Shown here: positions 9,324-18,356 of the stretch, in pieces
Layout: each line of letters begins with the position of its first letter
Numbering within the stretch: position 1 is the first letter of the stretch
From: G965215055 sp965242685
GTDB taxonomy: Bacteria; Pseudomonadota; Gammaproteobacteria; UBA4575
Length of the DNA: 64,000 bases
Reading direction: 5' to 3'
Assembly: GCA_965242685.1 (NCBI GenBank)
Contig: OZ251487.1
Location: forward strand, 992,001-1,056,000
Notes under the pieces: model-generated
The model's input: the letters and a program-made list of their open reading frames with translations, nothing else
Database searches by the model: none
Told to the model about the DNA's origin: nothing
Program-made: the position numbers and the translations under genes

Positions 9324-9377
9324 TTAACCACTAGGCAAAAGGAAATTATGTATCAAAATCTACTGCTGCTTCGTTAG

Positions 9378-9599
9378 TCATAGCTTGAAAACCTTGTTTT
9401 TAGAAAAATGAAACTTTGATTTTGTTTCTCTCATGTGCCGTTCTATCTCTGAAAAAATCTTGTTTACCTCTTCTTCCGTATAATCGTACGTGCTTCGATT
9501 TGCACAATTTCCCAAGACTTTGAGCCTTTGCAGCACTGTATTAGTACGCTGCGAGGCTAAGCGCTTGAATCGCTCTCTTTTTTCTGTTTTATCTTTCAT
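9378..9599 (-). CDS. Small conserved hypothetical protein (73 aa)
   Basis: A 73-residue, lysine- and arginine-rich, probably helical protein with the block RFKRLASQRTNTVLQRLKVL followed by ANRSTYDYTEEEVNKIF. That pattern recalls a small conserved family of unknown function often found near mobile elements; no name can be given. It is AT-rich compared with its neighbours and preceded by an AT-rich palindromic region. This suggests later acquisition. It lies between the acyl-AMP ligase and tRNA-Pro, and tRNA genes are common integration points. Confidence 0.6.
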   Translation of the reverse strand: MKDKTEKRERFKRLASQRTNTVLQRLKVLGNCANRSTYDYTEEEVNKIFSEIERHMRETKSKFHFSKNKVFKL

Positions 9600-9601
9600 A
9601 A

Positions 9602-9680
9602 TATGATCATAATATAGTTATATCACCTATATTTTAATATATCATATGATATTTATTAAATACAAAATGTATTTAATAAA
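9602..9680. promoter_or_regulatory. AT-rich palindrome cluster upstream of the 73-aa gene
   Basis: Three perfect palindromes lie in 79 bp: TATGATCATA (9602-9611), ATATCATATGATAT (9639-9652), and a 12-bp inverted repeat TTTATTAAATAC at 9652-9663 answered at 9669-9680 across a 5-base loop. The first two share ATATGAT half-sites. The position directly before the start at 9599 fits an operator and promoter region. The hairpin is not followed by a U-run, so it is not called a terminator. Confidence 0.4.
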
Positions 9681-9802
9681 AATTTTGCTTATTTGAAACC
9701 ATCAAATGAGACATGTGCATTCCTTGAGAAAGCAGCCATTCAAAGCGCGTGATCAATAGTAAGGGTAGTGAAGCGAACAATGATGAACACCATTGTCTCT
9801 TG

Positions 9803-9879
9803 TGGTCGGGGCAGAGGGATTTGAACCCCCGACCCTCTGCTCCCAAAGCAGATGCGCTGCCAGACTGCGCTATGCCCCG
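9803..9879 (-). tRNA. tRNA-Pro (anticodon UGG)
   Basis: A 77-nt cloverleaf on the minus strand with acceptor CGGGGCA/TGCCCCG, anticodon stem TCTGC/GCAGA around TTTGGGA (anticodon TGG), a T-arm with GGTTCAAATC and encoded CCA. The C at position 1 is characteristic of tRNA-Pro. Confidence 0.96.
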
Positions 9880-10003
9880 ACGTTTACGAAATACCGATCG
9901 TGGATCATACGTTTCCGCCATGACCTGGGTCAACGTTCCACTTATATCCATTACAAGACCCCAAAGCAGGTATCATGGAAGGTTATTCACAAAGGAGCCA
10001 ATT

Positions 10004-10579
10004 ATGCGTATACTAATAAAGCTTGCCATCCCATTCGTACTCACGGCCATTCATATAACGACACCAGACGCACATGCAGAGATTGTCACAGTGAAAATGG
10101 AAACCAACAAAGGTGTCATCATGCTTGAGCTTGATGGCGACAAGGCCCCCGCTACCGTCGCAAACTTTTTGAAGTACGTTAAAGAAGGATTTTATGACGG
10201 CACCATTTTCCATCGGGTAATCTCCAATTTTATGATCCAGGGCGGCGGGTTCACCGATGACATGGTGCAAAAGACCACCCATCCCCCGATTCAAAACGAA
10301 GCGGATAACGGCCTAAGCAACGACATCGGCACCATCGCCATGGCACGTACCAACGATCCGCATTCTGCAACCTCGCAGTTTTTCATCAACGTCAAAGACA
10401 ACCACTTTCTAAACTTTCGCAGCCAGTCTCCGCAGGGTTGGGGCTATGCCGTATTCGGCAAAGTCACACAAGGCATGGACGTCGTCAATGCCATCAAGGA
10501 CGTTGCCACAACCACCAAAGGGCCTTACCAAGACGTACCCGAGAAAACCGTCACGATCACAAAAGTAGTAGTTGAATGA
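10004..10579 (+). CDS. ppiA: Periplasmic cyclophilin-type peptidyl-prolyl cis-trans isomerase
   Basis: A 191-residue cyclophilin. A signal peptide ends near AHA at residue 25, so the enzyme should act in the periplasm. The cyclophilin core has FHRVISNFMIQGGGF with the catalytic arginine, and SQFFINVKDN. The frame is open far upstream through tRNA-Pro, but the ATG at 10004 is preceded by AAAGGAG at 9991-9997 and starts the signal peptide, so it is taken as the start. lpxH follows after 12 bp, suggesting co-transcription. Confidence 0.93.
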   Translation: MRILIKLAIPFVLTAIHITTPDAHAEIVTVKMETNKGVIMLELDGDKAPATVANFLKYVKEGFYDGTIFHRVISNFMIQGGGFTDDMVQKTTHPPIQNEADNGLSNDIGTIAMARTNDPHSATSQFFINVKDNHFLNFRSQSPQGWGYAVFGKVTQGMDVVNAIKDVATTTKGPYQDVPEKTVTITKVVVE

Positions 10580-10591
10580 TACGATGAGTGC

Positions 10592-11317
10592 ATGACGCAA
10601 ACCGTTTTCGTCGCCGATTTACACCTGGATCAGGAAAGACCGCATATCATAACGACCTTTTGCCGTTTTCTGAAGGAGATTTCCCACACCGCCGACGCCC
10701 TTTACATCCTCGGCGACCTGTTCGAGTACTGGATCGGCGACGACGACCCGGCAACCGGATTGGAGCCGGTGCTACACTCGCTGCGCGATCTGAGTCTCGC
10801 CGGAACTTCGACGTTTTTTATCCACGGCAATCGCGATTTTCTGGTCGGCAAGTCCTTTGCGGATTTCACACGGTGCACAATCCTTCCCGAAACGAGCGTC
10901 ATTGACCTCTACGGCACGCCCGTCGCCATCATGCACGGCGACACCTTATGCACCGACGACGTCGCCTATCAAAGATACCGTGCCAGGGTGCGCAACAAAT
11001 GGATACAAAAAACCCTGCTACTACTCGGCACCAAGCAACGACTCAAGATCGCGGCACGACTACGGAATAAAAGTATGGTCGCCACGGCCGGCAAACACCC
11101 CGAAATCATGGACGTCAATCAAACCGCGGTGGAACAAGTCATGCTCGACCATGGGGTACGGCACTTGATTCACGGCCACACGCACCGTCCCGCCATCCAC
11201 GACTTCACGATTGACGGAACGACATACAAACGCATCGTACTTGGCGACTGGTATGAACAAGGCAACGTATTCATCTGCACCCCCAAAGAAATGAAACTAG
11301 AAAAGATATCACCTTGA
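10592..11317 (+). CDS. lpxH: UDP-2,3-diacylglucosamine diphosphatase LpxH
   Basis: LpxH cleaves UDP-2,3-diacylglucosamine to lipid X in lipid A biosynthesis, at the inner face of the cytoplasmic membrane. The 241-residue product has all calcineurin-like metallophosphatase blocks in order: ADLHLD, GDLFEYWIGDD, HGNRDFLVG, HGDTLC and HGHTHRPA. Gammaproteobacteria often have a cyclophilin gene directly upstream, as here. The stop overlaps an upstream in-frame ATG of the next gene, but that gene's real start is further down. Confidence 0.95.
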   Translation: MTQTVFVADLHLDQERPHIITTFCRFLKEISHTADALYILGDLFEYWIGDDDPATGLEPVLHSLRDLSLAGTSTFFIHGNRDFLVGKSFADFTRCTILPETSVIDLYGTPVAIMHGDTLCTDDVAYQRYRARVRNKWIQKTLLLLGTKQRLKIAARLRNKSMVATAGKHPEIMDVNQTAVEQVMLDHGVRHLIHGHTHRPAIHDFTIDGTTYKRIVLGDWYEQGNVFICTPKEMKLEKISP

Positions 11318-11355
11318 AGGCTTATGTAGCTTCATATCCCGATAAGGCATACATA

Positions 11356-11853
11356 ATGAAAATTAAATATATAATTCCCACAATTTCGATATTGATGCTT
11401 GTAACGGGATGCGGTTCGCTTAGTCATTTTTACGAGCCACCGGATTACGTCGAGGTGCAGGCCAAAATACCACCAAAAATACCAACCGTAACCGCTGAGA
11501 CTTTATGTCTTGATTACAATACAGATGAAGTCAAGGCACATAAAAAATACACGGGAAAATTTTTTGTGATAAAGGGGAAAGTATCGGGCCAACTAGAAAA
11601 AGAGCAGTGTGATCTTTACGGGAGAAGATGTCCCCTGATAATCCTGGAAGGATTGATAGGTGGACTCAGTGGATGTAGCGTCATAGTTGACGTTTTGCAC
11701 GACTTCCCGATAGAGCTTGAAGGAAAGAAAAGTGGAGAAGGTGACTATACCCCCGCCCCCACACGCTACAAAGACAGGCACGTTACTGCCTTAAGAAGAA
11801 TTGCAAATTTCAGAAAAGGTCTCTTGGCCGGTTCGGTCGTATATACCGAGTAA
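11356..11853 (+). CDS. Predicted lipoprotein with a possible OB-fold (tRNA_anti-like) segment
   Basis: A 165-residue product starting at the ATG at 11356. The N-terminus is a lipoprotein signal peptide with lipobox LVTGC, so it should be lipid-anchored. Around residues 55-70 the stretch KYTGKFFVIKGKVSG resembles the core strand pattern of small tRNA_anti-like OB-fold domains. Four further cysteines lie in the mature part. An earlier in-frame ATG at 11314 would put a non-signal extension before the signal peptide and is rejected. Function is unknown. It follows lpxH on the same strand. Confidence 0.7.
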   Translation: MKIKYIIPTISILMLVTGCGSLSHFYEPPDYVEVQAKIPPKIPTVTAETLCLDYNTDEVKAHKKYTGKFFVIKGKVSGQLEKEQCDLYGRRCPLIILEGLIGGLSGCSVIVDVLHDFPIELEGKKSGEGDYTPAPTRYKDRHVTALRRIANFRKGLLAGSVVYTE

Positions 11854-11903
11854 GAGTCAAAGGTTGGGCCACAAGCCATTCCGCTAAATATAGGGTCTTA
11901 CCT

Positions 11904-12461
11904 TTACTTGTCGATAACCACCAGCGAAGAAACCACAAGACGCTCAAACAAGTCGATTACGTCGCGGTTTTTCATGCGGATGCAGCCTTCCGAGGCAGGT
12001 TGTCCGATGAGTCCTTCTTCGTGTGTGCCGTGTATGTAGATGTATCTGGCATAGCTATCTATCCCCGCACCCTTGTTGACCCCGTCTTCAAGACCGCCAA
12101 GCCACAATATCCTCGAAGTAATGTAATCCTGGTCGGTACCCGTTTTCTCAGACTCGATAGCGGCTATGGCACGCGTGCGCGCCCTTGCCTGAAGAATTTC
12201 AGCGAAATCGGCATCGGCGCCAATCTTTTCTCGAATGCAATGGACTCCGATCGGCGTTTGATATGATCCTTCACGCTGACCGATACCGAATCGAGAAGTG
12301 GAAACCGGATAGCTGCCGGTACACTTTCCGGCGGATAAAACGTATAGCACCTGCTCGCCGATCCTGACGACGGCGGCCGGGTAACGGGCATGTCGAGGAT
12401 ATCGAACGCACGCTTGCTGGAACAACGCGGAAGGTGATTCGGTAGTTTTCAAGACTTGCAT
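11904..12461 (-). CDS. L,D-transpeptidase (YkuD domain) family protein
   Basis: A 185-residue product with the YkuD catalytic signature: His144 in IYIHGTHEEG and Cys160 in ASEGCIRM. The family forms 3-3 peptidoglycan cross-links or attaches proteins to peptidoglycan. No export signal is evident at the N-terminus. Similar short proteins next to other housekeeping genes are often annotated as L,D-transpeptidase with the same layout. It starts 22 bp after purF on the same strand and is probably co-transcribed. Confidence 0.85.
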   Translation of the reverse strand: MQVLKTTESPSALFQQACVRYPRHARYPAAVVRIGEQVLYVLSAGKCTGSYPVSTSRFGIGQREGSYQTPIGVHCIREKIGADADFAEILQARARTRAIAAIESEKTGTDQDYITSRILWLGGLEDGVNKGAGIDSYARYIYIHGTHEEGLIGQPASEGCIRMKNRDVIDLFERLVVSSLVVIDK

Positions 12462-12483
12462 AAATCACCGGGCTTTGTGTTAG

Positions 12484-13989
12484 TTAAGCACTGCCGTGCA
12501 AACTAATATCGGCATATTCTTTGTCATGCCTTTGCTCGGTTTTTTCACTGCGCACCATTTCCAAATTTTCAAAATATCCATCTGCAACGCCGGTAATATA
12601 GTCGCCACTGAATATAGAGGTATCAAATTCCCGGAGACGGGGGTTTCCCTGCCGCACCGCCCGGATCAGATCGTCCAGGCTTTGATAAATCAGGCGGTCC
12701 GCCTGAATCTCTGCACACACTTCATCGACGTTCCTGTTGTACGCGATCAGATCATTACGCGCGGGCATGTCGATACCGTAGACATTCTGATAGCGAATCG
12801 GCGGCGAGGCGGAAGCAAAGTATACTTTTTGCGCACCGGCGTCGCGCGCCATCTGCACAATCTCGCGCGACGTGGTACCACGCACGATCGAGTCATCGAC
12901 TAGCAGAATATTTTTATCCTTAAACTCCAATTCAATCGGATTGAGTTTTTGCCTGACGGATTTTCTGCGGATTTTTTTCCCGGGCATGATAAACGTGCGC
13001 CCGATGTAACGATTTTTGATGAATCCTTCCCGATACTTGATTTCAAGTAAATGGGCGATTTCGATTGCCGCCGTGCGACTCGTGTCGGGCACGGGCATGA
13101 CGACGTCTATATCGTGCCGCGGCCATTGTCTAAGTATTTTTCTGGCCAGACTTTGTCCCATCCACATGCGCACCTTTTGTACGGACACGCCTTCAATGAT
13201 TGAATCGGGGCGGGCAAAGTAGACGTATTCAAAAATGCAGGGTGAGTGGAGGGCATCGGTGGAACATTGCTGTGTAGATATGGTCCCCCCAGCGTCAATA
13301 AATATCACCTCGCCCGGGGCAATGTCTCGCACCAGGCTATAACCCAGCATGTCCAATGCGGCACTTTCCGAGGCGACCATGTATTCCGTGCCGTGCTTGG
13401 ATTCACGTGAGCCGTAGACCAGTGGACGTATTCCATACGGGTCTCGAAACGCCACAATCCCCTTACCGGTAATCATTGCGATCACCGCATAAGCACCCTT
13501 GCAACGCCTGTGTACGCCCTTCACCGCAGCAAATACGTCTTCGGGCTTAAGCCGCAGGGACTGTCGCTTCGCCAGTTCGTGCGCAAATACATTCAACAGG
13601 ATTTCGGAATCGGATTCGGTGTTGAGATGACGCCGGTCTTCCAGAAAAAGCTCTTTTTTTAACTGCTCGGCATTCACCAAATTTCCATTGTGGCCAAGTG
13701 AAATGCCGAAAGGTGAATTTACGTAAAAAGGCTGCGCTTCCGCAGAAGAAGACGAACCCGCCGTCGGATAGCGCACGTGTGCAATTCCCATCGTTCCTAT
13801 CAGGCGTTCCATGTGGCGACTGCGAAATACATCACGTACCAAGCCTTTTGTCTTGCGCTGATACAACTGCCCGCTGTTATACGTAACGATGCCCGCCGCG
13901 TCCTGGCCACGATGCTGCAACACCAGCAGCGCATCGTACAAGTCCTGATTGACTGCGCGTTCAGCAACGATTCCAACAATACCGCACAT
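12484..13989 (-). CDS. purF: Amidophosphoribosyltransferase PurF
   Basis: PurF catalyses the first committed step of purine synthesis, transferring glutamine amide nitrogen to PRPP. The protein begins MCGIVGIV, so the N-terminal glutaminase nucleophile is Cys2, exposed after methionine removal. There is no propeptide, as in the E. coli type. The PRPP-binding motif LLVDDSIVRGTTS is near residue 365. Length is 501 residues, normal for the family. It follows cvpA by 27 bp, the usual cvpA-purF pair. Confidence 0.97.
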   Translation of the reverse strand: MCGIVGIVAERAVNQDLYDALLVLQHRGQDAAGIVTYNSGQLYQRKTKGLVRDVFRSRHMERLIGTMGIAHVRYPTAGSSSSAEAQPFYVNSPFGISLGHNGNLVNAEQLKKELFLEDRRHLNTESDSEILLNVFAHELAKRQSLRLKPEDVFAAVKGVHRRCKGAYAVIAMITGKGIVAFRDPYGIRPLVYGSRESKHGTEYMVASESAALDMLGYSLVRDIAPGEVIFIDAGGTISTQQCSTDALHSPCIFEYVYFARPDSIIEGVSVQKVRMWMGQSLARKILRQWPRHDIDVVMPVPDTSRTAAIEIAHLLEIKYREGFIKNRYIGRTFIMPGKKIRRKSVRQKLNPIELEFKDKNILLVDDSIVRGTTSREIVQMARDAGAQKVYFASASPPIRYQNVYGIDMPARNDLIAYNRNVDEVCAEIQADRLIYQSLDDLIRAVRQGNPRLREFDTSIFSGDYITGVADGYFENLEMVRSEKTEQRHDKEYADISLHGSA

Positions 13990-14016
13990 GGCTACAACGC
14001 CTGAACTCGAAGGGTG

Positions 14017-14562
14017 CTACAGTGAAGGCTGTGATTCAGTTTCGTCATACGGGAAGTATTCCGAGTATTTCGCGGGCATGGCTTCAACAACCCTGCGGGC
14101 CGCCAATTCAAAGTAAGGTAACAATCGCGAGGAATTCCAGACTTCAAAATGCGAAAAACTTGTAAAAGATGCAACCAAAACCACCAGCACAACCACGGCA
14201 CTCCCCCTTACAAGTCCAAAAAAAAGTGCCAGCACCCTGTCAAGAATGCGCGGACCGGACATGTCGACGACTTTACCAACGGCAACGTTCAGCAACGTTC
14301 CGACAACCCACGTGCCAACCAGAATCAGCAAAAAAGCACTGATGGTGCGTAATTGCCCTGCCCCGGGCATGCCCGTATCCGGATCATCCATCCCGGCGGG
14401 CAAAAGTAACGCCACCCGATCACAAAACGTCACGGCCAGCCAAACGGCCGCCACCCAGGTACCAAGTGAGAAAACTTCCCTTACAAAGCCACGCAACACC
14501 GCAACCGTAATCGAGAGAAGGAATATGACTACAATTCCAATATCAATCCACGATAATTCCAT
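14017..14562 (-). CDS. cvpA: CvpA family inner-membrane protein
   Basis: A 181-residue protein with four hydrophobic segments, beginning MELSWIDIGIVVIFLLS and followed by the family's RGFVREVFSL motif. CvpA was named for colicin V production and affects envelope stress tolerance; its biochemical activity is not established. It sits upstream of purF as in most gammaproteobacteria. Confidence 0.92.
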   Translation of the reverse strand: MELSWIDIGIVVIFLLSITVAVLRGFVREVFSLGTWVAAVWLAVTFCDRVALLLPAGMDDPDTGMPGAGQLRTISAFLLILVGTWVVGTLLNVAVGKVVDMSGPRILDRVLALFFGLVRGSAVVVLVVLVASFTSFSHFEVWNSSRLLPYFELAARRVVEAMPAKYSEYFPYDETESQPSL

Positions 14563-14618
14563 GCGCCGTCCTGTGTACCCACCAATACCCGGAAACCTTG
14601 CAATGAAAATGTATGAAA

Positions 14619-15188
14619 TCAGGGATGACTTGTCACAAAAATGCCGTCAGGAAGACTATACTCCTTTGCAAGCCTGATGCGTAATTTTTCAGCCTTTTCA
14701 CGGCTCAGGTCGGGGCCTACCTTGACTCGATATATCATTTCGCCGCCGTCTTTCGACCATTCTGTAAATGCAGGATAATCGCCTGCACGCAGTCGCTCTT
14801 GCAAAGCAAGTGCCTTGCTTTCTTCACCAAACGCACCAATTTGCACTACCCACGAGCCCAACGAAGGATCGGCCTCGACATGGTCGGCAGTAGCTTCAAC
14901 AGCACGGTTGGCAACGGCTTGGTCGGCGTTACGCGGCACTCCCGTTCGCACCTCTTCTTCGGCCGGTGTCGGCTTCATGTCAGGTTCCCGGGATATGGGT
15001 AGCTCATCCAGTTTCGTTGTAGACGGCAAATCACTCTCAAATACAAATTCAGGCTCGGGAGGCATTTTAACGTTTGGCTCAATTGACCCTCGCTTCCCGG
15101 AGCCATCCAGTATCATAGGTATAAGTATTACAGCTATGGCAATGATCACGATTGCCCCGATCAGCCGTTGTTTCAGCTTTATTTCCAT
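14619..15188 (-). CDS. dedD: DedD-like SPOR-domain cell-division protein
   Basis: A 189-residue bitopic protein with a short cytoplasmic tail and one membrane helix at about residues 10-27. A proline- and glutamate-rich periplasmic linker follows, then a C-terminal SPOR domain from about residue 110 (LGSWVVQIGAFGEESKALAL). SPOR domains bind denuded glycan strands at the septum. Its place between folC and cvpA is the canonical dedD location. Confidence 0.9.
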   Translation of the reverse strand: MEIKLKQRLIGAIVIIAIAVILIPMILDGSGKRGSIEPNVKMPPEPEFVFESDLPSTTKLDELPISREPDMKPTPAEEEVRTGVPRNADQAVANRAVEATADHVEADPSLGSWVVQIGAFGEESKALALQERLRAGDYPAFTEWSKDGGEMIYRVKVGPDLSREKAEKLRIRLAKEYSLPDGIFVTSHP

Positions 15189-15246
15189 GCGTCATCTCTC
15201 ATAGCATACAAATGAACAGAGCAGCCGGTAAAAAGCACTTTCATAA

Positions 15247-16509
15247 TTATACTTCCAAGCTCAATACTTCCGCTACCGTCAGGAAAGAGCCGAAAACCAC
15301 GATGCGTGCAGCGTCGTCAGCCTTCCACTTGGCGGCAGAGTAGGCCTCTGAAACGCAGGAATGGACGTGTATGACACAATCTGTACAATGCTTCTCAATT
15401 ATCTTACGCAACTCATTGTAATGTAAAGATCGTTCAGAAGAAAAATGTGAAATAAACCATTCATCAACGTTCTCTTTTACGACGTTGATAATGCCATCTA
15501 TATCCTTGTCTGCCAATACCGCAAACACGGCATACGTCCTGGATGCACGACGCAGGCTTCGAAGATTCTTGTCTAGGACTTTTGCACTATCCAGGTTATG
15601 CGCCACGTCAAGCACAATTTCACAAGGACCCTCAATACGCTGGAACCGCCCTGGCAAGTGTATATTGTTCAACCCTTGCTCCACGTTCTGACGGGTCACG
15701 GGTAATTTCTTATTAATGGTCGATACACCCATCAACGCAGTTGCAGCATTGCTCACCTGCACTTTACCGTATAAACCCGGTAGGGGAAGATTGTCCCATG
15801 TCAGTGCGAAGGAGTGAAACGACCAGGTGTGCTTATTGCGACGATAAGAATAGTCTCTTTCAATCAAATACAGTTCGGCACCCAGCTCCTGTACGTACTT
15901 AACCAAGGTTTCAGGCGGATTTTCATCCCCACAGACGGCAGGGCAATGCGGGCGAAATATACCCGCTTTCTCAAGGCCGATGAGTTCGCGAGTGGAACCC
16001 AACCATTGCACGTGATCGATGCCAATGCTGGAGACGATGCCCAGATCAGCATCAATTACATTAACGGCGTCAAGACGGCCTCCCAGCCCTACCTCATATA
16101 TCGCTACATCCAACTCGGCGCCATTGAATATCTGCATGGCGGCAAGCGTGCCAAATTCAAAATAGCTCAAGCAAGCTTCGCCACGTGCCCGGTCTACAAG
16201 ATCGAAGACCTTGCACAGCGTTTCATCATCAATATTTTCCTGCCCGATCCTTATACGCTCATTGTAGCGTAACAAATGCGGAGAGGTATAACTTCCAACC
16301 CGATATCCCGCCTGATGATAAATGGACTCCAAAATGGCGACAACAGAACCTTTGCCATTGGTACCTGCAACAGTGATGACCGGATGATTCGGGTGCAGTA
16401 CGTCAAGTATATCGGCAACTTCGGCAATGCGACCAAGGCCCAACTCAATTTTTTGAGAGTGAAGCGTTTGCTGCCAAGCAAGCCAATCCTGGAGACGTGT
16501 AAATCTCAA
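15247..16509 (-). CDS. folC: Bifunctional folylpolyglutamate synthase/dihydrofolate synthase
   Basis: FolC adds glutamate to dihydropteroate and to tetrahydrofolates. The 420-residue protein is of normal length. It shows the Mur-ligase-type P-loop AGTNGKGSV near residue 48, the folate-site block YTSPHLLRYNERI, and the later VLDVAHNLDSA motif with its conserved aspartate and histidine. It lies between accD (112 bp upstream) and the SPOR protein, in the conserved accD-folC-dedD-cvpA-purF order. Confidence 0.96.
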   Translation of the reverse strand: MRFTRLQDWLAWQQTLHSQKIELGLGRIAEVADILDVLHPNHPVITVAGTNGKGSVVAILESIYHQAGYRVGSYTSPHLLRYNERIRIGQENIDDETLCKVFDLVDRARGEACLSYFEFGTLAAMQIFNGAELDVAIYEVGLGGRLDAVNVIDADLGIVSSIGIDHVQWLGSTRELIGLEKAGIFRPHCPAVCGDENPPETLVKYVQELGAELYLIERDYSYRRNKHTWSFHSFALTWDNLPLPGLYGKVQVSNAATALMGVSTINKKLPVTRQNVEQGLNNIHLPGRFQRIEGPCEIVLDVAHNLDSAKVLDKNLRSLRRASRTYAVFAVLADKDIDGIINVVKENVDEWFISHFSSERSLHYNELRKIIEKHCTDCVIHVHSCVSEAYSAAKWKADDAARIVVFGSFLTVAEVLSLEV

Positions 16510-16621
16510 AATAGTAAAAATATGTAATAGGTGAAAAGATTATGTAAACAAGACGGTTTATATCCATTTAATCCGTCATATAGATGGTGATTACCCTCTC
16601 TTGCCGCACATAGATTGAATA

Positions 16622-17497
16622 TTATTCATTCGTCTTTTTCATAATGTCTTTATGCAGTAGTATACACAGCAGACGATGTACCTGATCACGCATGTCCTTA
16701 CGCTCGACGATGATATCCAGCGCGCCGTGCTCAAGCAAAAACTCACTGCGCTGAAAACCCTCGGGAAGGGTCTCTCCCACCGTCTGCTGGATAACCCTAG
16801 GCCCGGCAAACCCTATCAAGGCGCCGGGTTCAGCGATATGTATGTCTCCCAGCATCGCCAGGCTTGCAGATACCCCACCCATGGTTGGATCGGTCAAAAC
16901 GGAAATATAGGGCAACTTCTTGTCACGCATACGCGCCAACACGGCACTGGTCTTGGCCATTTGAAACAAAGACATCAACGCTTCCTGCATACGGGCACCT
17001 CCGCTTGTGGAAAAACACACCAATGGAATTTTCTCACTCAACGCACGTTCCACCGCCCGTGCAAACTTCTCTCCCACCACTGAGCCCATCGTCCCCGCCA
17101 TAAAGTTGAAATCAAAGGCTGCAGCCACCAGCGGCAGCCCTTTCAATCGTCCTTTAATGGCCACCAACGCTTCTTTTTCACTGGTTGCCTTGGACGCCGC
17201 ATTGAGCCTGTCTTTATATCTTTTATTGTCCTTGAACTTCAGGTAATCCGTCGACTCAAGATCGAGACCTATCTCTTCCAAGGGAGGTTCGTCGAGAAAA
17301 CAAAGCAAACGAGCACGTGCGCCAATGCGCATGTGATGATTGCACTTCGGGCAAACCCGCAAGTTGCGCTCAAGGTCGGATCGATACAGCACCGCATTAC
17401 AGCTTGTGCATTTATCCCAAAGCCCTTCCGGAACCTTGCGTTTGCTGGTGCCCTCGGTGCGAATGCGCGAAGGCATTAACTTTTCCAACCAACTCAT
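16622..17497 (-). CDS. accD: Acetyl-CoA carboxylase carboxyltransferase subunit beta
   Basis: AccD with AccA forms the carboxyltransferase that makes malonyl-CoA. The 291-residue product has the N-terminal zinc ribbon CTSC...CPKC, then the crotonase-like core with SGGARMQEA and the DPTMGGVSASLA block. A 13-codon upstream extension is open, but the ATG at 17497 (MSWLEKL) matches the typical AccD start and is used. trpA ends 25 bp upstream. Confidence 0.96.
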   Translation of the reverse strand: MSWLEKLMPSRIRTEGTSKRKVPEGLWDKCTSCNAVLYRSDLERNLRVCPKCNHHMRIGARARLLCFLDEPPLEEIGLDLESTDYLKFKDNKRYKDRLNAASKATSEKEALVAIKGRLKGLPLVAAAFDFNFMAGTMGSVVGEKFARAVERALSEKIPLVCFSTSGGARMQEALMSLFQMAKTSAVLARMRDKKLPYISVLTDPTMGGVSASLAMLGDIHIAEPGALIGFAGPRVIQQTVGETLPEGFQRSEFLLEHGALDIIVERKDMRDQVHRLLCILLHKDIMKKTNE

Positions 17498-17522
17498 GGG
17501 AACAAGGATAGATCGAGGCCAT

Positions 17523-18356
17523 TCACGAGCAGGCAACTCCCTGTCTGGTGACAGTATCGTCCATCACCGTACGCATATCGATCAACAAGGATTTAACGCT
17601 TTCAAGCATAGCACCGCATTCCGGTGCATTGGCTTCGATAAGGCGAACCAAAGCGCTTCCTACAACCACCGCATCGGCAATTTCGGCTACGGCGCCGGCA
17701 TCTTCTGCATTCCTGACCCCGAAGCCGACACCGACCGGCAACGCAGATACCCGCTTGATCCGAGCTACTTTTTCTTTTACTTCTGCCACGTTTAGCCGAT
17801 TCGATCCCGTTACGCCTTTTAACGACACGTAATACACAAACCCGGAAGATACGTCACAGATTTTCTTGATGCGAACAGTGCGGGTAGTCGGTGCAATTAA
17901 AAAAATAACGTCCAACCCTTCTTGCCGATATATGTTTAGGGCTTGCATGGCCTGCTCCATGGGCAAATCCACGATAATCACGCCATCAACCCGATTCTGT
18001 TTTGCGGCGCGGGCAAATTGTGGTACACCCATTGCCTCAATCGGATTTTGATAACCCATCAGCACGACCGGAGTACGCTCATCACGTTCACGGAATTCAC
18101 TCACCATGTCCAGAACTCGAGGCAAGCTCGTATCATGTGTCAGCGCACGTTCACAGGCCGCCTGAATCGCGCGTCCGTCTGCCATAGGATCTGAAAACGG
18201 CACACCCAACTCTATAATATCCGCGCCCGCCTCTACCAGGGCGTGCATCAGGGCGACGGTATGATCCGGATGTGGATCACCGGCGGTAATATAGGGAATC
18301 AATGCCTTACGCCCGGATTCTGCAAGAGAAGAAAACGTAGATGAAATACGACTCAT
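17523..18356 (-). CDS. trpA: Tryptophan synthase alpha chain
   Basis: TrpA cleaves indole-3-glycerol phosphate and channels indole to TrpB. The catalytic glutamate lies in ELGVPFSDPMADG and the catalytic aspartate in IIVDLPME. Phosphate-binding loops GFGVRNAEDA and VVGSALV are present. The 277-residue length is normal. The start codon overlaps the trpB stop by 4 bases, pointing to translational coupling. Confidence 0.97.
   Translation of the reverse strand: MSRISSTFSSLAESGRKALIPYITAGDPHPDHTVALMHALVEAGADIIELGVPFSDPMADGRAIQAACERALTHDTSLPRVLDMVSEFRERDERTPVVLMGYQNPIEAMGVPQFARAAKQNRVDGVIIVDLPMEQAMQALNIYRQEGLDVIFLIAPTTRTVRIKKICDVSSGFVYYVSLKGVTGSNRLNVAEVKEKVARIKRVSALPVGVGFGVRNAEDAGAVAEIADAVVVGSALVRLIEANAPECGAMLESVKSLLIDMRTVMDDTVTRQGVACS

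Noticed and set aside
9652..9680. Rho-independent terminator at the AT-rich hairpin
   Set aside because: The stem is almost all A/T, no U-run follows on the minus strand, and it lies upstream of a gene start.
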